In this document: piece after piece, positions 9,403-18,580 of the stretch
How the letters are laid out: each line of letters starts with the position of its first letter
Position numbering within the stretch: position 1 is the first letter of the stretch
NCBI GenBank assembly: GCA_025350325.1
Contig: JANXYB010000062.1
Coordinates: forward strand, 1 to 64,000
From: Acidobacteriaceae bacterium
GTDB lineage: Bacteria > Acidobacteriota > Terriglobia > Terriglobales > Acidobacteriaceae
Length of the DNA: 64,000 nt
Direction: 5' to 3'
The notes under the pieces: generated by a model
Databases searched by the model: none
Told to the model about the DNA's origin: nothing
The model's input: the letters and a program-made list of their open reading frames with translations, nothing else
Program-made: the position numbers and the translations under genes

Positions 9403-9587
9403 GAGCAGGATCAGTATAGAAGAGCAGACATCGCCGGCTGCGCTCGTGTGAAATCCGCAGCATCCCTGCGATATATGCGGCTTAAGACTGAAAAAGCCAT
9501 CTACCGTTGTGTTTGTTCAGGCCAATAGCGTGATGAAATTTGCTACGGGATTTTATCGCTCGATCTACCGAAACCTGCAGATGGTGG

Positions 9588-10400
9588 TCATTGACGCAAC
9601 AATAACTGCAGCGCCTGGCGCGCGTTCTGCAGGCAGATGCGGGCCTGGTCTTCCGTGAGCAAATTCTGGTGCACAGCCTTCTTACCCGCGTCGTTTACCT
9701 GGTTGGCTACGCGCGTAAAGTCTGCGTTAAGCCCCAACATCTGCATGTTCTTGTTGACCTCGTGCAGTAAGTTGCCCAGGGTGGCGCCATTGCGATAGCG
9801 TGAAAGCACGTGGCTACCAAGTTGAGCAGGCAGTTTCTCCTTCAGAGCCTCCTCCAGGACTGAGCGGCACATCACCGCGCAGGCGGTATAGAGGCCGAAG
9901 AAGTAGCAGCGCGTCGCCTCGTCAAGGTAGCGGTCGGCATCCTCTGAACTTGCGGCGTTGACTACACACTCGCGCAGGTGCGTGGCACGCAGAACGGCCG
10001 GCTCGACCAACTCTAACAATTCAATGGCAAATGCGGCCCGCAGCAGATCGTTCTGTTGCCCATCGAGGGCGCGCTGAATGTCCTTCCATGCCGGCGTCGC
10101 CGTGTCGTCCCCTGCTCGTTGTATGCGGGTGAGCGACGTCAAACGCTGCCGAGCGTGCTGAATGAAGCCCTGCCGCATTTCGACGGCCAACATGCGCCAA
10201 CTCGCGACGAATGCCTGCGGAGCTTGTTGATAGCGATTCCACAGCTCGTCATACACGACCGCTGGAAGCGCCTCCCTCAGTTGCGCAAAACGGCCGGTGC
10301 GTGCCAACTCCGCAATCGCCTGGCAGAAGTCGGGTCCCGGCGCACTCTCTGCCGACATCTGCACGAGTTGATTTTCAAGACTCGCGATATCGATGGCCAT
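9588..10400 (-). CDS. Hypothetical protein with C-terminal DUF4145-like helical domain
   Basis: This 270-residue protein has no signal peptide or membrane segment and appears all-helical. The C-terminal half (about 160-265) resembles DUF4145, seen in EATRCYFFGLYTACAVMCRSVLEEAL and GKKAVHQNLLTEDQARI. This domain occurs alone or fused to nucleases and defence proteins, and has no settled function. The N-terminal half is not recognised. It stands alone between folC and the long region upstream of dnaN. I infer nothing further about its role. Confidence 0.6.
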   Translation of the reverse strand: MAIDIASLENQLVQMSAESAPGPDFCQAIAELARTGRFAQLREALPAVVYDELWNRYQQAPQAFVASWRMLAVEMRQGFIQHARQRLTSLTRIQRAGDDTATPAWKDIQRALDGQQNDLLRAAFAIELLELVEPAVLRATHLRECVVNAASSEDADRYLDEATRCYFFGLYTACAVMCRSVLEEALKEKLPAQLGSHVLSRYRNGATLGNLLHEVNKNMQMLGLNADFTRVANQVNDAGKKAVHQNLLTEDQARICLQNARQALQLLLRQ

Positions 10401-11325
10401 GGCGCGCTCCTCCCCTTCAAGTTTAAGAGCACCTTGAGGTTCTGATCATGGGCAGGGCACAACGTTTGTCGCCCGGGTTCTGGAATGGGAATCAGGAGGT
10501 TGTCCAGCCCTGGATGAGGGATGGAAGGGGTGAGGCTCTAGATCCGATCGAATTAATTTTCAAGAGGACCGGAAGCGGATTAGGCAGTCGCTTTCTAAGC
10601 GAAAGTCGACTGCGATGCCACAAAACTGAGTCTTGATATAGCCACGGGGGGCGCGTCTTATATTCGGTACGACTTAGCCGATTTGTGGAAGTCTAGGTCG
10701 CTCTAAACTATTGCTCTGAAACGGCCAGGACTGGCACTCCACATAAACGTCATGGTTCCCACAGGGCTCTTTGCTCCCCTTGTGGGAATGGTGGGAATAT
10801 GGGTCATATTGTTTAGAGCCATAGCCGGTTTTCCAGTTCCCCTGAATTGCACCGCCACGATTTAGAAAACTTTCACCCTGTTTAAGCCCAGCCATCTAGA
10901 CGACTTCGCCACAATATCCACTTTTCCGGCCAGACTACGGGTACTACTGGTTGTTTTTAAATTTATATAGCCTATTTATCAATACCCCGTCGCACGGACC
11001 AGATATGACTGCAAAAGTATGTTCTTGCCGAGGTGCTCTCATTCTCAGACTAGCCCGCAGAAACCTGGCGTCCGGAATTTGAGTTTCAAGCTCGCCGGAG
11101 TAGAAGCCGCAGAATCCAGAGAACCAGCCTTGTTTTCCACGAACGCAATTGAGTGAAGATGAATACAATCAAGAACGACAACCGACAGGCGTTCCAGCGA
11201 GCCCGTCTGTTGATGTAGAGTGTGGCCAGCGCTTTTTTGGATTGTGAAGGCGCGCCGGGGATGAAGGGGTAAGGATGCCAATCGTGGAAACAGAAGTCGA
11301 GAAGCCGGCCGTACAGGGGGTAACG
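10401..11325. other. Long non-coding region upstream of dnaN, with a strong hairpin
   Basis: No convincing gene is seen in these 925 bases. A near-perfect inverted repeat lies at 10756-10788 (TTCCCACAGGG against CCCTTGTGGGAA, 11 paired positions with one bulge). AT-rich DNA occurs around 10955-10985. Minus-strand open frames at 10674-10895 and 10944-11168 have no recognisable similarity and no clear ribosome site. I found no good DnaA-box cluster. Confidence 0.4.
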
Positions 11326-12447
11326 ATGGAGATTACCGTAAGCCGCCAGGAACTGGTGAAGGAACTCACTGCCACGCAGAGCGTTGTGGAACGCAAAACC
11401 ACCATCCCTATCCTCTCGAATTTTTTGATTGAAGCGGAGGGCGACAGGCTCAATATCACCGCCACCGACCTCGACCAGGCCATTCGCACCAGCGCCGCGG
11501 TCAAGGTCAAAAAGCCAGGTTCCTGCACCATCCCTGCACGCAAGCTTTACGACTACATCAAGCTGCTGCCCGAGGGCGACATCTCGATCAAGCTTCTCGA
11601 TAACCACTGGGTGCAGATTCGTTCGGGCCGTTCTAACACGAAGATGGTGGGTATGGCGAGGGCTAACTACCCGCAGGTACCCGAGTTTCCCGCAGTGGCG
11701 TCGTGCAGCATTCCGGCGGTGGCTCTTAAAACTTTGATCGCGCGCACCATCTTTGCAATTTCAAACGAGGAGTCGCGCTACACGCTTAACGGCGCCCTCC
11801 TGGTGCTTAAGGCGGAGTCGCTTGCCATGGTCGCGACCGACGGGCATCGCCTGTCATTTGTCGAGAAGCCAGGCGAGGCTATCGACGGTATCAGCGGCGA
11901 AAAGCGCGTGCTGATTCCGCGCAAGGCGCTGCAAGAGTTACAGCAGTTGCTGGCCAATACCGATGCCGAAAAAGTGGAGTTTGCCGACGATGAGCACACG
12001 CTGTTCTTCCGCATAGGCCATCGCACCTTGAGCACCCGTCGCCTGTCTGGCCAGTTCCCCAACTATGAGGCGGTCATGCCGCGCGACAACACCAAGTTCG
12101 CCGTGGTGCGGTCAAGCGAGCTGTCAGCGGCCATCCAGCGCGTTGCGCAGTTCGCCGACGAGCGGTCTGGCGCGATTCGGCTGCGCCTCGAGAGCAATGA
12201 GCTTAAGATCAGCTCGCAATCGACCGAGTCCGGCGAGAGCGAAGACACCATCGACACGCCTTATGCAGGCGACCCGATCATGGTGGGGTTCAACTCGACG
12301 TACATCATCGATTTCCTCAAGGCTTTAGGAAACGAGGGTGAGGTGCGGCTCGAATTCAAGGACTCGCAGTCGGCGGGCCAGATGCGCCCCGAAGACCCAG
12401 ACGCCGAGTACCGCTCCCGCTACGTCCTCATGCCTATGCGTATCTGA
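11326..12447 (+). CDS. dnaN: DNA polymerase III subunit beta (sliding clamp)
   Basis: DnaN is the ring-shaped processivity clamp that tethers DNA polymerase III and repair enzymes to DNA. The 373-residue product begins MEITVSRQELVKELT and spans the three clamp folds. It ends YRSRYVLMPMRI, and the C-terminal LMPM-type end is typical of clamps. I chose the ATG at 11326, not an in-frame upstream start at 11275, because AGGGGG lies 6-12 bases before it and family members start here. A perfect 10-bp hairpin follows the stop. dnaA and recF are not adjacent, so the classical dnaA-dnaN-recF order is broken. Confidence 0.97.
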   Translation: MEITVSRQELVKELTATQSVVERKTTIPILSNFLIEAEGDRLNITATDLDQAIRTSAAVKVKKPGSCTIPARKLYDYIKLLPEGDISIKLLDNHWVQIRSGRSNTKMVGMARANYPQVPEFPAVASCSIPAVALKTLIARTIFAISNEESRYTLNGALLVLKAESLAMVATDGHRLSFVEKPGEAIDGISGEKRVLIPRKALQELQQLLANTDAEKVEFADDEHTLFFRIGHRTLSTRRLSGQFPNYEAVMPRDNTKFAVVRSSELSAAIQRVAQFADERSGAIRLRLESNELKISSQSTESGESEDTIDTPYAGDPIMVGFNSTYIIDFLKALGNEGEVRLEFKDSQSAGQMRPEDPDAEYRSRYVLMPMRI

Positions 12448-12475
12448 CGGAGGCAAACCGCCGCAGTGAAGAGAG

Positions 12476-12501
12476 AGGCCCGGCAACAATGCCGGGCCTT
12501 C
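12476..12501 (+). terminator. Terminator-like hairpin after dnaN
   Basis: A perfect 10-bp stem (AGGCCCGGCA / TGCCGGGCCT) with loop ACAA lies 29 bases after the dnaN stop. The T-tract is short, so termination may be imperfect. Confidence 0.6.
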
Positions 12502-12704
12502 GTGTCTGGCCGAGAGTACCGACCTCGTGACTGTCGGATCGACCTTGACCGCAAGATGCGTACTTTGCTTTGAAAGTGTGTCTGCAATTGGCGCTACATG
12601 CCCCTCCAACCACTCATCAGACGCAGCCACACGGAGGGGTTGGCAAGTGCAGTATGACAATTTATTTCAACAACTTACGACAATATATTTCAAATAGAAT
12701 TTGC

Positions 12705-12734
12705 TTGAATCTGCGTTTTGATATCAGGTACTAT
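12705..12734 (+). promoter_or_regulatory. Putative sigma-70-type promoter for the G1 peptidase gene
   Basis: TTGAAT (12705-12710) and TACTAT (12729-12734) are separated by 18 bases in an AT-rich stretch, about 130 bases before the start codon at 12865. The rest of the 12,502-12,864 gap holds nothing recognisable. Confidence 0.35.
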
Positions 12735-12864
12735 TCCGGCACGTTAGTTCCCCGCCGGCAAGCATGAACGACAAACCCATCCCAAAGATTCCCAACCCTG
12801 TCCGACATGAGGCAAACCCGCCCGCCGGCCTTCAACCAGGCAGAGCACCAGCACAGGAGAGGTC

Positions 12865-13869
12865 ATGCATAACTCTATTTCCCAGACACTCGCAGTTGCC
12901 GCAACCCTCATGATTGGCAGCGTGACAGTCCACGCCCAAGACTTCCAAACCAAAGTTAACCTGCCCAACATCGTGGGCGCCACCACATACAACAGCGTTC
13001 CTGACGGCTTCGATCCGGTCGCCGCGACCGCATCAGAGTTGCAGGATTTTGGTTATCCGCGCCGGCCCGAGCAAAGCGATACCAAGGCTTATTCCCGCTG
13101 GCTGCAGGCGGTCTCGACAACCCGCATCACGCCGGAGCTCGTCAAGACCGATCGTTTTCATCGCCCCAATCAACGCACCGGCACGTCCCAAACCGTCAAC
13201 AACACCGCCCACAGCACCTCGGGCAATTGGAGTGGATGGTCGCTCATCGGCGGATCGCCCGTATTCGATGAAGTAGTGGGGTTATGGATCGTCCCTAGCG
13301 TCAACAACCAGTTCTCAAAGATCAACGGCTACATGTCGGAGTGGGTCGGCATCGATGGCAATTGCACGTGCAATGACCTTATTCAGGACGGAACAGAGCA
13401 GCAATGGACGAATGGTAAGGCCACCTACTATGCGTGGATCGAGTTCATCCCTGAGTCAGAAGTGATCATTCCGAACTTCCCCGTTGCGCCGGGAGATGTG
13501 ATCTACGCCTACTCCGCCGTCGGAGTAAAGAATGGCGTCATCACCGGTTTCTATTACATGGCGAACTACAACACCAGGAAGTCGGTGTCGGCATCGCTGA
13601 GCATTCCTCCCAAGACGAAGTTCTCCGGGCTTTCCGCTGAGTGGATCGTGGAGCGGACAGAAGTGGGCGGCTCATTCACCAACCCGCTGCCGGATTACGC
13701 CTACACGTACATGGATGATGCCTACGCCTACCGGAGTGGATCGACGCATGCCATCAACTACAGCGCAGGACCCAACGAGAATATCGTTATGACACAGGGA
13801 AGCACATCGCTATCAAAGTCCTTTGCGCAGGACGCGAATTCCATCTGGTTCCAGTGGCTTGCCTATTGA
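12865..13869 (+). CDS. Secreted glutamic endopeptidase (peptidase family G1, eqolisin)
   Basis: Family G1 peptidases use a Gln-Glu dyad and work at acid pH; they were first studied in fungi, and bacterial members are known. The 334-residue protein has a signal peptide (about 1-24), a probable propeptide (about 25-117) and a mature beta-sandwich domain starting TSGNWSGWSL. The key motifs are present: SEWVGIDGNC, Gln174 in DLIQDGTEQQW (catalytic Gln) and Glu259 in SAEWIVER (catalytic Glu), with ATYYAWIEFIPE between them. AGGAGAGG lies just before the ATG. The gene is monocistronic, with a putative promoter and a perfect 12-bp terminator hairpin. The likely role is acid proteolysis outside the cell. 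Confidence 0.85.
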   Translation: MHNSISQTLAVAATLMIGSVTVHAQDFQTKVNLPNIVGATTYNSVPDGFDPVAATASELQDFGYPRRPEQSDTKAYSRWLQAVSTTRITPELVKTDRFHRPNQRTGTSQTVNNTAHSTSGNWSGWSLIGGSPVFDEVVGLWIVPSVNNQFSKINGYMSEWVGIDGNCTCNDLIQDGTEQQWTNGKATYYAWIEFIPESEVIIPNFPVAPGDVIYAYSAVGVKNGVITGFYYMANYNTRKSVSASLSIPPKTKFSGLSAEWIVERTEVGGSFTNPLPDYAYTYMDDAYAYRSGSTHAINYSAGPNENIVMTQGSTSLSKSFAQDANSIWFQWLAY

Positions 13870-13919
13870 GCACAACAAGCCTGGCGTCTCGGTTGGCCAA
13901 TCCCAATAAGGAAAATGAT

Positions 13920-13951
13920 GACAGCCCGGCAGCGATGCCGGGCTGTCGTGT
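13920..13951 (+). terminator. Terminator-like hairpin after G1 peptidase gene
   Basis: A perfect 12-bp stem (GACAGCCCGGCA / TGCCGGGCTGTC) with loop GCGA is followed by GTGTTT. The core GCCCGGCA..TGCCGGGC is shared with the hairpin after dnaN. Confidence 0.6.
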
Positions 13952-14133
13952 TTGCGCACTGCTTTGAATATTCTTCCCCAACAAGATTGTGCTTTTCCTA
14001 TTACGGGTCAAGGTGTGCGAGGAAGCCCTAGATCGCCGAAGCACTAGAACGCATCAGACAACATTGGACGCGGTCGTATATTCAAACGACCATCCCTGAT
14101 GGCTATCGCACGTTGGGGAGCGGAAGGACTGAG

Positions 14134-14661
14134 ATGGCTAAGAGACAACACGAGGGAGTGGATCTGAGCGAAAGCTCGGTCTATGGCCACGACGAAAACA
14201 ACGAGGCACCCGCGGCAGGAAATGACGTCGCGACAGAGTCTCTGCTGGAAAGGCTCGAAAACATCACCGGCGGCGCTGGCGAGGATCCTGCCTTGTATGA
14301 GGGCGAACTCGCGCAGGAAGTCGACTCACTCGACGCTAGCACAGAAGAAGAAGTCGATGCACTCAAGGTGAATCTGTTGCAGGATGACTCGATGCCTGAT
14401 AACGAAGACGGATCAGGCCGAGTGGTCGACGATGTAGCCGAGGAACGGATTGCGGAATATACCGAGGTGGGTCCAATGCAACCCAGCATGGGTGCCCGAG
14501 CTTTGGACCCCGGCCGGGATGACACCAGTGCCCAGCTTCGCAGACATCACACGAATACAGAAGTAGCCCGCTCAGAAGATGTCCTCGAAGGCAATATCGA
14601 GGATGAACCTCGCGACGAGATGGTGTCAGACCGGAAGGCCGATGCGGGTCCTGGTGCCTAA
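14134..14661 (+). CDS. Hypothetical very acidic protein
   Basis: I do not recognise this 175-residue protein. The ATG at 14134 follows GGAAGG by about 8 bases; an upstream in-frame TTG at 14113 is less likely. The product is rich in Asp and Glu throughout, low in hydrophobic residues, has no signal or membrane segment and no cysteine, and is probably largely disordered. Stretches such as SLLERLENIT and EEEVDALKVNLL could form short amphipathic helices. It stands alone between the G1 peptidase gene and a convergent glycosidase gene. A stress-related or nucleic-acid-mimic role would be speculation. Confidence 0.55.
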   Translation: MAKRQHEGVDLSESSVYGHDENNEAPAAGNDVATESLLERLENITGGAGEDPALYEGELAQEVDSLDASTEEEVDALKVNLLQDDSMPDNEDGSGRVVDDVAEERIAEYTEVGPMQPSMGARALDPGRDDTSAQLRRHHTNTEVARSEDVLEGNIEDEPRDEMVSDRKADAGPGA

Positions 14662-14688
14662 GGCAACGCGCGTCCATTCACACGCTGG

Positions 14689-17373
14689 CTACCAAGTCAG
14701 CGTAACGGTGATCGTCTTCCAGCCTTCACCCGGCGGGAAGTCGAAGGTCAACAGCAGAGCCTTACATGCGTACGGGTCGGCATCGCATTCCCGGTGTGAA
14801 ATGGTTGCGTATTGCCGCTCCTCGGCAGCGGAAGCGGCTGGGCTGGTAGATACCTTGGGGTCGATTCGACCATGGCGAATCAACGTTACCAATCCCTCGC
14901 TGCCCGCCGGACCCTCGGCAGCGATCACGAGATTGTGCTGTGAATAATTCGAACTGAGAATGCGAAACCGGCTCGTTCTTGCACCGGGAAGCGGCGGCTT
15001 ATTGAGAAGGGAAACGGATTCGGTCGCGCTTGCGGCATACGGCCCGGCCGTCTCGTCAACTTCAATTGCGGGGAGGGGAACACGAAGCCCTGTTCGCGCA
15101 GCGATGTGAACCTTTTTGGCGTCTTTCTTGTCGAGGGGGCCAGCCGTCGCGCCGGGTAGATCGCTGCGGAGATGCCACGCGCCGGCATTGGTCTGAGATA
15201 AGTAAATTTCTAACTGATCATTGTTACGAGCGAAAGAGAGCGCCGCTGTTTCCCCGGCTAGCGACAGGTTCATCACTGTGGCAGTGTCCCAGCTCGCTGG
15301 CAGATGCGGGTTCACAGTGATGGTCTTTGTTTGCGCGTCGATGTCGATGCCGAAGAGACCGCGCAAGGTCGGCGTGACGACCATTGCTGAAGACCATAGC
15401 TGGTGACTGGTGCTACGTCCAAAGGGGACAAAAAAATCTCCCGACAATAGCTCAGTATGTGACCCAAGATCTTGCGCGCGGGTGAGGTTGGCGTTCTCCA
15501 TCAGCATCTGATAGCCGGCCAGTGGTTGCCCACCGCGATACTCGGCGAGCGCCGCCCATCCAGTGAAGAGCGGCCACACTGAGCCTTGGTGGTAGCTCGT
15601 GCCGTCGTAGTATTTTTCATCATTTGAAACATCGCGCAGGCCCCAATCGGTGTTGAGTGTGTGCGTGGCGAATTGCTTTAAGCAACCATTAGGTTGCGCG
15701 ATATATTGTTCTCCTGCTGCAACGCTGCTCCACCATGCAAGCGACGGATAAACCGTGCTGGTGCGGTCAAGCGAGCCATCGGCATTGCGGCTGAATGCAT
15801 AGCACAATTTCTGTTGGTCGTAAAACTGGCTCTCGATAGTTTTGCCAATGGCAGCGGCGCGCTGACGCGATCCCTCTGCTTTTTTTCCATCGTTGAGCAG
15901 ATCTTCAACCTGCGCCATCGCGCGCGACGCCTGCTCATCGAGCAGGGCGAGATAAATTTCCTGGTGTGGCAATCCTGTTGGCCAGCTCTCAACCCAGCCC
16001 GTCCCCTGCGTGTTTTCGTAGATTCCATTGCCGCCCTTATCGGGGCCGGGCGCGTGGCTAGTCTCAAACGTCCATGCTTTCTCAATAGCATCGCGATGGG
16101 TCGTCAGGAATTGAACGTCGCCACTTGATTTAACGTAATCAGCCACAGCGAGCAGGAAGAGCGGCGTCGCGTCAGCCGCGGCATACATGTATGGGAACGA
16201 CTTCCAATCTAGCGCCGCCGCGGTCTGCGAATACTCATGCATGATCTTGCCGTCGTTGCGCTGGCGGTTGATGAGGAACTCCAGCTCGGACTTGGAAAGC
16301 GCGAAATCCCCAAAACCGTTCACAGCGTAAAGGGTGTAGAGGGCATCGCGGCCAAAGAACCAGCCAAACCCCGGTCGCGCCGAATCCCCCGACGCATAGT
16401 AGCCGGCGACCAATGCAGTTTCATCCGTAGGGAGTGCCTTGGTCTTCAACTGCTCAATCGAGATAACCGCCCACTGGAACGCCTCATTGAGAGCCTTATC
16501 GGGTGTCTCGATAGAGGTGGCCTTGGCCAGCAGCGTTTTGTAGCTTTCGGCGTGCGCCCGGTAGTCGCTGGCGACGGTGCCGTTGAGCTTGATCAGGGTC
16601 GCGGCCAGTGCGCCGTTGGTTGCCGCCTCCTGCTTGGTCGCAACCGCCATCAACAGCGGAAACAGCCGTCCGTGATCGCGAATCGGATCAATATGCAGCT
16701 TCAATTCAACCGGGTGCACTTGCGGACGTTCCTGATAAGGCGCGAGGACGCCCGGCTGCGCACCGGGAATCGTGACTGCACCTGCGAAATCGCCGTAATC
16801 GGTGTGGAGCACGTAAAATCCGCCGCGTGGATCCCACTCGACCCCAGGCACGCCTTCATTACGCTGCGGCCACATCCAGTCGAGGTTGGGCGTAAAGCGA
16901 AAGGTGAAGTTGGTAGGGCGCACGCAGTCGAATTCGAATAGCACCACCGGCCCTGTCCCCGGAGGCGCGTCGTTGGGAGAGAACATGATCTGGCGTACGG
17001 TAAATCCGATATGGCTGTAAGTGAGGATGGTGCGATCGGGGCGCACTTCGATTTCCGCCGCCTCGCGATTTACGTCGATGGGGACGGTATAGCCTTCAAT
17101 CTCCGCCTCGATTGAGAAGTGCGACAGGAGCTTGACCGGCAACACCCAAGATTCAAAACTTCCGTCCTGCTGGCCCGCCAGCACGCCGCGCTCTCCGGCT
17201 ACGGTAAAGGGCTTACCCGGATCGGCGTAAGCGCGGAGCACGGGGCCACTGTTGTCGAAAGCGATTGGCGGGAGTGAATTGAATGTCGGCTGCGGAGTTT
17301 GACCCTGGATTGCCACGGCTGCCAGAAGCAACGCGCCCATGGCGACGCGCTGGCGAAGATGAGATTCGAACAT
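14689..17373 (-). CDS. Secreted six-hairpin glycosidase, amylo-alpha-1,6-glucosidase (GDE)-like
   Basis: This large exported protein (about 894 residues from the ATG at 17373; an in-frame start at 17397 is possible) carries a signal peptide (MFESHLRQRVAMGALLLAA...). An N-terminal beta-sandwich spans about 30-300. An (alpha/alpha)6-barrel region spans about 300-720, with FGWFFGRDALYTLYAVNGFGD, RNDGKIMHEYSQ, GWVESWPTGLPHQEIYLALL and YYDGTSYHQGSVWPLFTGW. This layout is like amylo-1,6-glucosidases and related trimming glycosidases. FGRDALYTLYA and HQGSVWPLFTGW are the most diagnostic segments. The substrate is unknown; an extracellular alpha-glucan or plant polysaccharide is plausible. No polysaccharide-use cluster is next to it; accD lies upstream on the same strand. 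Confidence 0.75.
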   Translation of the reverse strand: MFESHLRQRVAMGALLLAAVAIQGQTPQPTFNSLPPIAFDNSGPVLRAYADPGKPFTVAGERGVLAGQQDGSFESWVLPVKLLSHFSIEAEIEGYTVPIDVNREAAEIEVRPDRTILTYSHIGFTVRQIMFSPNDAPPGTGPVVLFEFDCVRPTNFTFRFTPNLDWMWPQRNEGVPGVEWDPRGGFYVLHTDYGDFAGAVTIPGAQPGVLAPYQERPQVHPVELKLHIDPIRDHGRLFPLLMAVATKQEAATNGALAATLIKLNGTVASDYRAHAESYKTLLAKATSIETPDKALNEAFQWAVISIEQLKTKALPTDETALVAGYYASGDSARPGFGWFFGRDALYTLYAVNGFGDFALSKSELEFLINRQRNDGKIMHEYSQTAAALDWKSFPYMYAAADATPLFLLAVADYVKSSGDVQFLTTHRDAIEKAWTFETSHAPGPDKGGNGIYENTQGTGWVESWPTGLPHQEIYLALLDEQASRAMAQVEDLLNDGKKAEGSRQRAAAIGKTIESQFYDQQKLCYAFSRNADGSLDRTSTVYPSLAWWSSVAAGEQYIAQPNGCLKQFATHTLNTDWGLRDVSNDEKYYDGTSYHQGSVWPLFTGWAALAEYRGGQPLAGYQMLMENANLTRAQDLGSHTELLSGDFFVPFGRSTSHQLWSSAMVVTPTLRGLFGIDIDAQTKTITVNPHLPASWDTATVMNLSLAGETAALSFARNNDQLEIYLSQTNAGAWHLRSDLPGATAGPLDKKDAKKVHIAARTGLRVPLPAIEVDETAGPYAASATESVSLLNKPPLPGARTSRFRILSSNYSQHNLVIAAEGPAGSEGLVTLIRHGRIDPKVSTSPAASAAEERQYATISHRECDADPYACKALLLTFDFPPGEGWKTITVTLTW

Positions 17374-17482
17374 GCGAACACCCTTTGAGAACTCCACGGA
17401 AGTTACGCGAAGGACCGAACACAGTCTACTTCGTGACAGGGTCTATCTCAGGGATGGTGATTGAATCAGCGAATCCGCAACG

Positions 17483-18394
17483 TCATTGCGAATTACCGCC
17501 TGCTTCGCTGGCGGTCTGCATAACGGGTTCGGCGCGAAGAAAGTCTAAAGCCCTCACCAGGTAGTCCTTCAAATCGCGCCGGTGCACCACCGCATCGAGA
17601 AAACCCTTTTCCAGCAGGAACTCAGAGCGCTGAAATCCGTCGGGCAATTTTTGGCGAATCGTCTGCTCGATAACGCGGGGCCCGGCAAAACCAATCAGAG
17701 CGCCAGGCTCCGCTATATTCAGATCGCCGAGCATGGCAAAGCTGGCGGTGACGCCACCCGTGGTGGGGTCGGTTAAGACGCAAATGTAAGGGACCTTAGC
17801 GTCATCCAATTGGCCCAGGGCGGTGGAGATCTTGGCCATCTGCATCAAGCTCACCACACCCTCCATCATGCGGGCGCCACCTGACGCGGCCACGACGATG
17901 AGGGGCTTGCGGTCCAGGCGCGCATGATCGACGGCGCGGGCGATGGTTTCGCCCACAACCGCGCCCATCGATCCACCGATGAACCCGTATTCCATGGCGC
18001 TCACCACCACGGCATGGGGACCCATTTGGCCGACCGCATTCAAAATTGCGTCGTCGAGCCCAGTATCCTGCTGGGCCTTGCGCAAACGCTGCTTGTAAGG
18101 CTTGATGTCGGTAAAGTTTAGTGGATCGGTCGAACGCAAGCCACCATCGACGAGTTCGTAACCGGGATCTAGCAGCAGGTCGAGGCGCTGCCTGGCTCCA
18201 AATTTGAAGTGATGCTGGCACTTGGGGCAAACATTAAGATTCGCCTCAAGGTCCGCCTTCCAGATGGCCGTGCGGCAACCGAGGCACTTGATCCACAATC
18301 CTTCGGTACGGACCCTTTTTTCGTCAGAATCCCCGTTGCCGTCGGGTCCGGAAGCAGATTCGTATTCGCCGTTCTCACGCTTGAACCAGGACAT
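17483..18394 (-). CDS. accD: Acetyl-CoA carboxylase carboxyltransferase subunit beta
   Basis: AccD pairs with AccA to transfer the carboxyl group from biotin to acetyl-CoA, the committed step of fatty-acid synthesis. The 303-residue protein has the N-terminal four-Cys zinc ribbon (WIKCLGC ... LNVCPKCQHH, about 35-61). The crotonase-fold domain follows, with YGFIGGSMGAVVGE, VAASGGARMMEG and TDPTTGGVTASFAMLGD. The C-terminus is slightly extended past the usual end. accA is not adjacent. Confidence 0.96.
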   Translation of the reverse strand: MSWFKRENGEYESASGPDGNGDSDEKRVRTEGLWIKCLGCRTAIWKADLEANLNVCPKCQHHFKFGARQRLDLLLDPGYELVDGGLRSTDPLNFTDIKPYKQRLRKAQQDTGLDDAILNAVGQMGPHAVVVSAMEYGFIGGSMGAVVGETIARAVDHARLDRKPLIVVAASGGARMMEGVVSLMQMAKISTALGQLDDAKVPYICVLTDPTTGGVTASFAMLGDLNIAEPGALIGFAGPRVIEQTIRQKLPDGFQRSEFLLEKGFLDAVVHRRDLKDYLVRALDFLRAEPVMQTASEAGGNSQ

Positions 18395-18580
18395 ATGTCT
18401 TCAGCAATTGTAAATGCCCGATGACAGGGCCCTGACAGGGATCTTTTGTGGCCGAAAGCCTTACTCGACTCTTAGCCGGGACGCGGACAAGTCGATCGTC
18501 AACTGTCGTAGCGAATGAGGTGAATATTCATCGTCTCAACGAGTCCGAGCGTCTCTGATCATCGCGTGCTTGCCGAATAC

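Noticed and set aside
11086-11607. Long minus-strand frame across the dnaN start
   Set aside because: It is antisense to a clear dnaN and shows only mirrored codon bias.
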